DNA from: Pleurodeles waltl
Lineage: Eukaryota; Chordata; Amphibia; Caudata; Salamandridae
DNA length: 64,000 nucleotides
Direction of reading: 5' to 3'
NCBI RefSeq assembly: GCF_031143425.1
Contig: NC_090444.1
Location: 1,311,191,324 to 1,311,255,323, forward strand
The notes beneath the pieces are model-generated. The model had not been told where the DNA came from, ran no database searches, and saw nothing but the letters and a program-made list of their open reading frames with translations. The translations under genes and the position numbers were made by a program. Shown in pieces: positions 57,810-64,000 of this stretch. Positions within the stretch are counted from its first letter, which is position 1. Every line of letters begins with the position of its first letter.

Positions 57810-59118
57810 ACTTGCGGTTTACTGACTGTGTCTCATCCCTACCCGCCTTTCAGGAGTAGGAACGTTGTATCTCTTCCTATTAATAAATGGTTTCATATTT
57901 TAGTGTTTACATTTTTTTATACGTTGGGTTAGCAAAAGAAGTAGATACTACGTTTTGTGTCTAAAAGGCTGGAACTCTGTTAGTGTAGGGCCCATTATTC
58001 TTGTTTCATTTTTTAGATGTACTATGGAACTTACTAGGTGCCAACCCCACCAGTCCTTCAGAAAACATCTTTGCCCTTAATATAGACTCTAGCCCATTAT
58101 ATTTTGGACTTTGAAAATTACATATTTCATTTTCTATTAAAACAGGGTGCCCTATTTGAAAATGATTTACCTTTGACCCAGCCGTTCTAGTTCTTTCTAT
58201 TTTTAACATGCTCAGGCTTATATGTGGCAGGAAGATGTGTTGGGATTTATTCTCACCTCACTTTAAATTGTTTGCACCTCTTTGGCATTCAGAGCTCCTG
58301 CTTCGGGATGGAGACGACCCGCTTCTGAGAAAAGACAGAACAATCAAAGGGTGTGTCTGGTTGGTAATCTGCTTCGGCATGTGGTCCACTAATTATTGCA
58401 ATTTCACTGGGAAACGGTGAAAAGCAAGATTGCGGATCGTCTTAACTTATGTTAACTCTTTGAGGTTGCCATTGTAAATGTTAATTGACCTTCACAAGCA
58501 TCTACCCAACATGTGTATTTATTTGAATACAATTTAGCTGCAGACAACTAAAAGTGCAACGCAGCCAATAACCCTTACCGTGAATGTGTTGTAAAAACAA
58601 AGGACTGGTACTGTTGAGGCTAAATCAGTCACTTTGCTTATTACTTAGGTAAGTGTGTTTTAATGCCAAAGCAAATATAACATTTACTAAAACTAAATAA
58701 TATTGATGTTGAGTTTGTGATGTAAACATTTTTTTTTTGCAGGGCTGATAGTTCGGGGTTAGTTACTGTTGCCCACTGTTTAGAAACATTTAAATAATTC
58801 CGGCTGGAAAACATAGAAGCTTTGTGCAGAATCCTTCAGTACTTTAACCGCAGCTGTAAATAGACAACTTCCCTTTTATATTTATTTTATTATGGGTTGC
58901 TGACCAAAAGGGCATTGCGGCTTACTGTACTGTACAGCTCATCATGGACCAATAATATATCGGTTTGATAAATGGGAAGCCCTTTGCTGAGTAAAAGGAC
59001 ACATCAGTAAGAGTTACCAGCAGGCCTGTACTTTTGTTGTTTTAAGAGAAAGTTTAGTATAATAAATGTGTTTCATTGTCACATTACTCAATTAAGTACA
59101 AATGGGGATTTCATATTT
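57810..59118. other. Noncoding right flank of the duplication
   Basis: Single-copy within the window. A 70-codon frame at 58208-58420 has no domain. AT-rich; no gene recognised. Confidence 0.5.
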
Positions 59119-59621
59119 AGGGTGGAGCCTGCGCTAGCATGCGCTTGCGCATGATTATCGCTTATGAGACGCTTTAGTAGTTAGAAAAGGGCTTGGAGCC
59201 TTGTCCATGTCACGTCAGTGTCTTTCATTGGTTCGTGGGCTTGCCTTTTAAAATCTGCTTGCTTTCATTAGTGGAAGGTATGCATACGTCATGCGTTTTC
59301 CAGTGGTTAGCCCTCCTCGAGCGCAGCAACCAAGTGCTGAAAACATATGAGGCTTGCTGTTTTTGTGTGGTTTGTGGACTACTTTCTCTCTTTTTTCGCA
59401 GCGCGATCTCGCTTGGCAGAAGTGGAGCGCTTAGCATGATATTGACCCTGTTACATAGTTAATTGCACTTTTGCCGGTTATGTAGATAATTGCACTTTTG
59501 CCAATAGGTTTCACTATGAGTGAACTGTAGCAGCGCAATCGCACTTGTTTTTTCCATTTAATAAGGCAAGAAAAGTCTGGTTGGGAGTTTACGACTGCTA
59601 ATAGCTCTAACTCGGAGAAAT
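59119..59621 (+). repeat. Interspersed repeat family A, copy 3 (diverged)
   Basis: Starts AGGGTGGAGCCTGCGCTAGC and follows copy 1 through 'CATGTCACGTCAGTGTCTTT' to 'AGCTCTAACTCGGAGAAATG'. It includes a short internal duplication of 'TAATTGCACTTTTGCC' (about 59459-59504) that is absent from the other copies. Confidence 0.65.
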
Positions 59622-59639
59622 GTGAAACCTGTTGCATTG

Positions 59640-60120
59640 CAAATGCTTGTTTTTAACTGCAGCCCGTTTTCCTTGAAAGAAAACGGAACGCGTTTAAAAA
59701 ATTAAAATAAAATGTTTTCTTTTCACATTTTAAGAGCAGGCAGTGGTGCGTGGGACCATTACCTGCTCTTAAAAAAACATTTTTGCATGCATTCACAAAG
59801 GGAAAGGACTTCCTTGGGGACCTCTTCCAATTTGTCACTGGGTAACCATCTACTTGAAGTAGGGGTTAAAGTGTGAATGTTTAACGACAGCATTTTGGCC
59901 ACAAAACATTCCTACATACCGCTACAATTTGGTATTAGGAAGGGACGCCCTTGGTATGCCCCTTCCTAATACTGATTTGGTGTGTGATTGCAATTCCAAA
60001 TTGCGATTCAGTAACATGCTACCGAATCGCAAATTAGAATTCATACATACCAAAATGCATTTTTGCGGTTGCAAATGTCCCGAATGCATGACACACCTGG
60101 CACTAAATACTTTTTAATGT
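59640..60120. repeat. Fold-back repeat sequence with several hairpins
   Basis: Inverted pairs include 'AAGAGCAGG' with 'CCTGCTCTT' (59731-59771), 'ATTAGGAAGGG' with 'CCCTTCCTAAT' (about 59934-59972) and 'TTGCGATTC' with 'GAATCGCAA' (60000-60032). The 'AGGAAGGG' stem resembles the hairpin at 34-68, so this is likely the same broad family. Noncoding. Confidence 0.45.
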
Positions 60121-61505
60121 GATAAGTGAGTAGCAAACTGGGCCAGTGAGTAGCAAACTGGCCCTGTGTGTGGTGGACACCTATGGTTTTACACTTCACA
60201 CTGGGTTCAGGCAACCCTTATTAGATAGTGTCACAGTGTCTAGGTAGCCAGGGCTCTCTCTTGGTAGCTGTGGTGAGCAGCCAAGACTTATCTCGGATGA
60301 GTGTGAAGCACTTGCAATACCACAGTAGTCACACAGTAACTAATCACACAAGAAAGGAACCACACACTGTTGCAAAAATAAAGGTGCTTTATTACAGGAA
60401 GCCAAACTAGATTTCTATAGGCAAACCCCCTTCTGGAGGTTAGTACACACAAAATATATACAGGTTACTCTCAGGAAATAGCATAAAATAGTGAGGACCA
60501 TATACTAGGACAAGTGGAATGCGAGAATGGGTCACCCACCAGAGGAAATGGAGTAGTTAGCCAAGGGCTCGGAGAGAGTGGAACCTCAAGAGGTAAGTAT
60601 CTAGAAGACACCCAGTGGCCTTCCCATAGGCTAACATGGGAAGTCGTAAATGGAATATTGCAAAAACAGGACTAGGATGGTGGAACCCAATGGTGGATTC
60701 TGGATGAAGAGGACCTGAAAAAGAAGGGGAGAGAGTCTAGTTCACACAGGAGTGGCCTGGTGGGGCAAGAAGCAATGCCCACCCTTCTGTAGGTGAAGAT
60801 CAGGGACGACGGTGGTGGATAAAATCCATCTGTGTACAGGAGCTGCAGAGGAGCCCCTGAAGTCACCCAAGAGCTGTTACTCGCCATTCACCAGATTGCA
60901 GATGGGTCAGTGGTCATGAGGACCACCAACAAGCACAAGCAAATGCAACTGGAGCTGTTGGAGGTTTGCAGAGCTGAAGAGGACCAGCAAGGTCCTGGGG
61001 AATCGACCCTTGGAAGGAAGTCTGGGCTGAACCTCAGAAGAAAGAAGAGCCAGTAGAAGCAGTCAGTGCCCCCACAAGCAACCAACTGGCAGCAGGCACA
61101 GTAAGTTGCAGTGAGGGCAGGCGCAGTAAGTTGCAGTGAGGCCCAGGCAGCACACCTGAAGAGGTGTCCCACATCACTGGAGCAGCAGAGGTAGAGTGCT
61201 GGGGCCGGAGCTACTTGGAGCAGGAGTCAACAAGCCTCGGTTGCTGCAACATTTGTGGTGCACAGGGATTCTGTCTAGGAGGAAGAGGCAAGGACTCACC
61301 GTCTGCCAAGTTGGACGCTGTTATAGAGAGGTCTACTTTTAAAGGATCAGATGTCACGATGACCTGCTTGAATTCTATCTTATCCCCCCCTAGAATCTTA
61401 AGTCAGGACGTGATTGAGCCTACGTGGTGTGTCATTAGGCCTGGAAGTACTGAGGATAGCAACATAAGCCCGGGCAAGCCCACAAAAGTTGCTGACAGGT
61501 AAAAG
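60121..61505. repeat. Probable LTR-retrotransposon noncoding sequence
   Basis: The 60165-60420 part has LTR-like features: a stretch with AATAAAGGTGCTTTATTA (60378-60395), a palindromic polyadenylation-type element. The remainder is G/A-rich with a near-direct repeat of 'GCAGTAAGTTGCAGTGAG' (about 61100-61140). No gag or pol motif is seen. The class is a guess from general style. Confidence 0.3.
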
Positions 61506-61807
61506 AGACTCCCTCCGGAGTTGGGCAACCTAGCCTCCCAGAAAAGTAAAGCAACAATAAATCAGTACCAATTATTGTTCAAATGACGACCAAAGGTTCA
61601 AGCACTCTTGTCCTATAAACATGCCGACCGGCGAACACCATAGCTAACTATTATAACTACCTGACCTCTAGCATCAGCTGGCTGCAGGTGCAGCATACCT
61701 CCTTTACCTCACCTCCCTTAGGCCCTGTCTCTTCTAAGCAGCTGTTTGGGGAAAGGAGAGACGTATGATAGGAGGGGGTTAATGTGTAGGAACATGGCAT
61801 CTGGTCT
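61506..61807. other. Noncoding, nothing recognised
   Basis: A 300-bp stretch without coding or clear repeat structure. Confidence 0.4.
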
Positions 61808-63170
61808 TTGGAAGTGTCCCCATTGTCATCATTGCAATTCAACCACAACATTTGCACTTCAGAAGTAAGAGAACCAGCAGCATTAGAAGCTTTAATTCTA
61901 GAGGAATCAATCGAGAACCAGGAATATCATAGTACCCAAACAGGATCACAACTTTTACCTAAAGAGAATAGCAACCAACTCAAAAGCTTGGACAAGATCA
62001 AGCCTGATCCTCGATGCTCTAATAGATTGCCCCTCATAACAGCAACTACTATGGTTGTAGTTAAAAATAGTATCCAAGTTATGCTACCAGTAGGTGCAGA
62101 CATCAACCCAGTTGTTGTCCAAAATACAATGGGAAAAATATCAGACAAGCCACTAAGTATGGAGTCTCCAAAGTCACACTCTCCCCTGACCTCTCTAGTT
62201 GGAAAAGACAGCTTTGTACCAGTCAGATAGGGTTTGGGATCACTTAACCTGAACCTTTCTTAATTTGACAATCTCAACATTAGCAAAGTTGATCCTGATA
62301 TGGAGAGTATAACATTGAACAATCTAAACCTTTTGGATGGCAACCCTCCAAAGAATGCCAGGAACGAAGAGGGAAATTATGAAAATGGCCATATAAATGG
62401 TCATACAAATGGACAAGACCAGACCAAGACCAAGCGAAGATCGAAAATGATCTTCCCTTAGATCAACCCATACTTACTAGCATGAAGATTATGTGCGCAA
62501 CAGTGGACTCAATTGCAAACATGCTCATGGTCCAATCCCTCAAACTTGACAGTCAATTAGAACTGACTAGGCAATTTACGGCCTCAATAGTGACAATAGG
62601 CCATAGAGTGGCCCTCGTAGAGGGCGCTGTAAGGGAAAATGTAAGATTACAATCCACAGCAGAATATGAAGATAGCCAAAAGTGTGCCCCCTTTTGGAGA
62701 AATTACTGGAAGTCTCGAAGGTCATCAATGATATAATTCAGGACTGTTGATCCAGCCTTAAAAATCTCTCAAAGTCTGATCCCGAGGCTAAAGAAAATGC
62801 TCCCTGAAATTCAGTGACCAACTCTGTGCCACCCTATTTGGGACTTCTATACCTTTCAGAATCCTGCAGCTGCACTGGTGACACAATATAGGAGCTAAGT
62901 GTGACCCTTATGCCTTCAATTGAAGCATCTTGCGTCTATGGAACGAAGGCTCAGAGGAAAAAGAGCAAACTAAAAGGGAAAGCCAAAATCACTGGGAAAA
63001 CAACCACAGGGAGCAAAAAGAGCACTGAAAAAAAGACAAAAAAACTCCGTGTTGCAGCAAAAGACAGCAGGGCAACATCAAAACATGTTGCAACTCAGAA
63101 ACGATCAAGTAGCTCGCCAGCAGAATGTAGGCTAAAATACCCCAGACGGCAGTCTAGGGAAGATTGCTGA
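61808..63170 (+). pseudogene. Remnants of a coiled-coil/basic protein, possibly LINE ORF1
   Basis: Three plus-strand open pieces in three frames: 61808-62230 (140 codons), 62482-62736 with a helical stretch ('LDSQLELTRQFTASIVTIG'), and 62901-63170, which is Lys-rich ('KKSKLKGKAKITGK'). The order, a helical middle followed by a basic piece, recalls ORF1 proteins of non-LTR elements, but no RRM, zinc knuckle or reverse transcriptase was found. Family unproven. Confidence 0.25.
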
Positions 63171-64000
63171 AATGAACAGCGACTTTCTAAATCAAGACCC
63201 AGGCGTGCTGTGTGGCAAAACTAGCAGTCTCCACTCTCATATACACTGAGTACCCACAGGATTCAGGGTAAGTCTATATTAAAAATTAGATACCACAAAC
63301 TGGGACAAGGTGGTAACGAACCAGACAATCTCTCGGGCAAGAGAGGAATCGCTGGATAGAAAGGATAAACTGTCTCCAAAGACATCAAACATAACGTAAC
63401 AACATACTAGAAATACCCACACCCAAGATAAAAGTGCCACTAAAATAAGACACTCAGCACAAATACATCATTTGAAATGGTATCCAGCAACAGAAATGTG
63501 ATCCCAGCACTGATTGCATACCTCCATACCAAGTTAAAATCTAGGACACCTATGTGCACTGTACTGGAAGATATAGAGCAAAGTATAAGAACAGTCATTC
63601 GGGAACGATGAAAAAAGGCTTGCGTCTCTGCCTGCCTCCCCCCTATTCCCGCAAAATACCATCACAGCCATGATTGGCCAGATGATCAGTGTACTGTTGA
63701 ATTATAGTGTTCGGCCATCACTACAACGACCTACATTAGACACTACAGGTAAACCACAAGAGGAACTCAGGTCTCAAAGCAGACAGGACGAAAAATCGCT
63801 GTAAGGGCACTGACGATCTGTGAGGTAAAAATGAAGAGCAGGCAGCTACAATTATATTCACTCCAGAGTACACTTCAAAAGGGAGCCAGGATATCCTTAA
63901 TAAGAGTAATATTCTATGCCTCATCAACCTTCTGCCCGGCCTGTACAATGTAAAAACCAATGACTTGATGTCAGTTACATTCATACAATGGAAAGGGCCA
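63171..64000. other. Noncoding to window end
   Basis: A-rich sequence with several stops in each frame. It may continue the element above; no motif was recognised. Confidence 0.35.

Overview
The window is eukaryotic and made almost entirely of transposable elements. It holds a full-length endogenous retrovirus (ERV), PIF/Harbinger DNA transposons with introns, fold-back MITEs, satellite and minisatellite arrays, and no recognisable single-copy host gene. The abundance of large Harbinger elements, the 'TATTTATACTTTTT...GGGCC' fold-back elements and a very long ERV point to a giant salamander genome. My best guess is a newt close to Pleurodeles; this rests on family knowledge and not on a database match.

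Layout. 1-6127: repeat-derived noncoding DNA with fold-back elements at 1-183, 874-1692 and 4543-4949; the last is a concentric nest of five arms. 6132-20319: an ERV of about 14.2 kb with two 1,621-bp LTRs, a 4-bp GTAC target duplication, a PBS resembling initiator tRNA-Met, gag-pro-pol and env. All genes are broken by stops and frameshifts, and the LTRs differ at about 3.5% of sites by hand count. A 617-bp MITE built from some thirteen consecutive hairpins sits in its RNase H region. 20324-23223: noncoding flank with a (TATC)n microsatellite and the edge of a roughly 145-bp satellite.

23227-33413: 'Harbinger 1', 10,187 bp, with 15-bp terminal inverted repeats and an ATA target duplication, inserted inside a satellite monomer. 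It encodes (i) a two-exon NAIF1-like Myb/SANT protein, (ii) an apparently intact 372-aa DDE transposase on the minus strand whose 83-bp first exon lies about 6 kb from the main exon, and (iii) a second, spliced Myb/SANT gene on the plus strand nested in the transposase intron. The Myb domain of (iii) is split by an intron filled with a 1.1-kb G-rich minisatellite. The rest of the element is 30-bp and 64-bp tandem repeats.

33414-35850: the satellite array resumes. 36702-42693: 'Harbinger 2', a 6-kb decayed, internally deleted relative with variant termini. A 12,308-bp block (33195-45502) is followed head to tail by a near-identical copy (45503-57809), so everything from the Harbinger 1 right end through Harbinger 2 to 45502 appears twice. 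57810-64000: further repeats, including a third copy of an interspersed family, an LTR-like piece and weak remnants of a basic/coiled-coil protein that may be LINE ORF1.

How the parts relate. Harbinger transposases need a Myb-like partner for nuclear import and DNA binding, so genes (i)-(iii) plausibly form one transposition module. The MITE in the ERV carries the same TCATTCTGAC termini and could have been mobilised by such an element. Only Harbinger 1 looks close to coding-competent.
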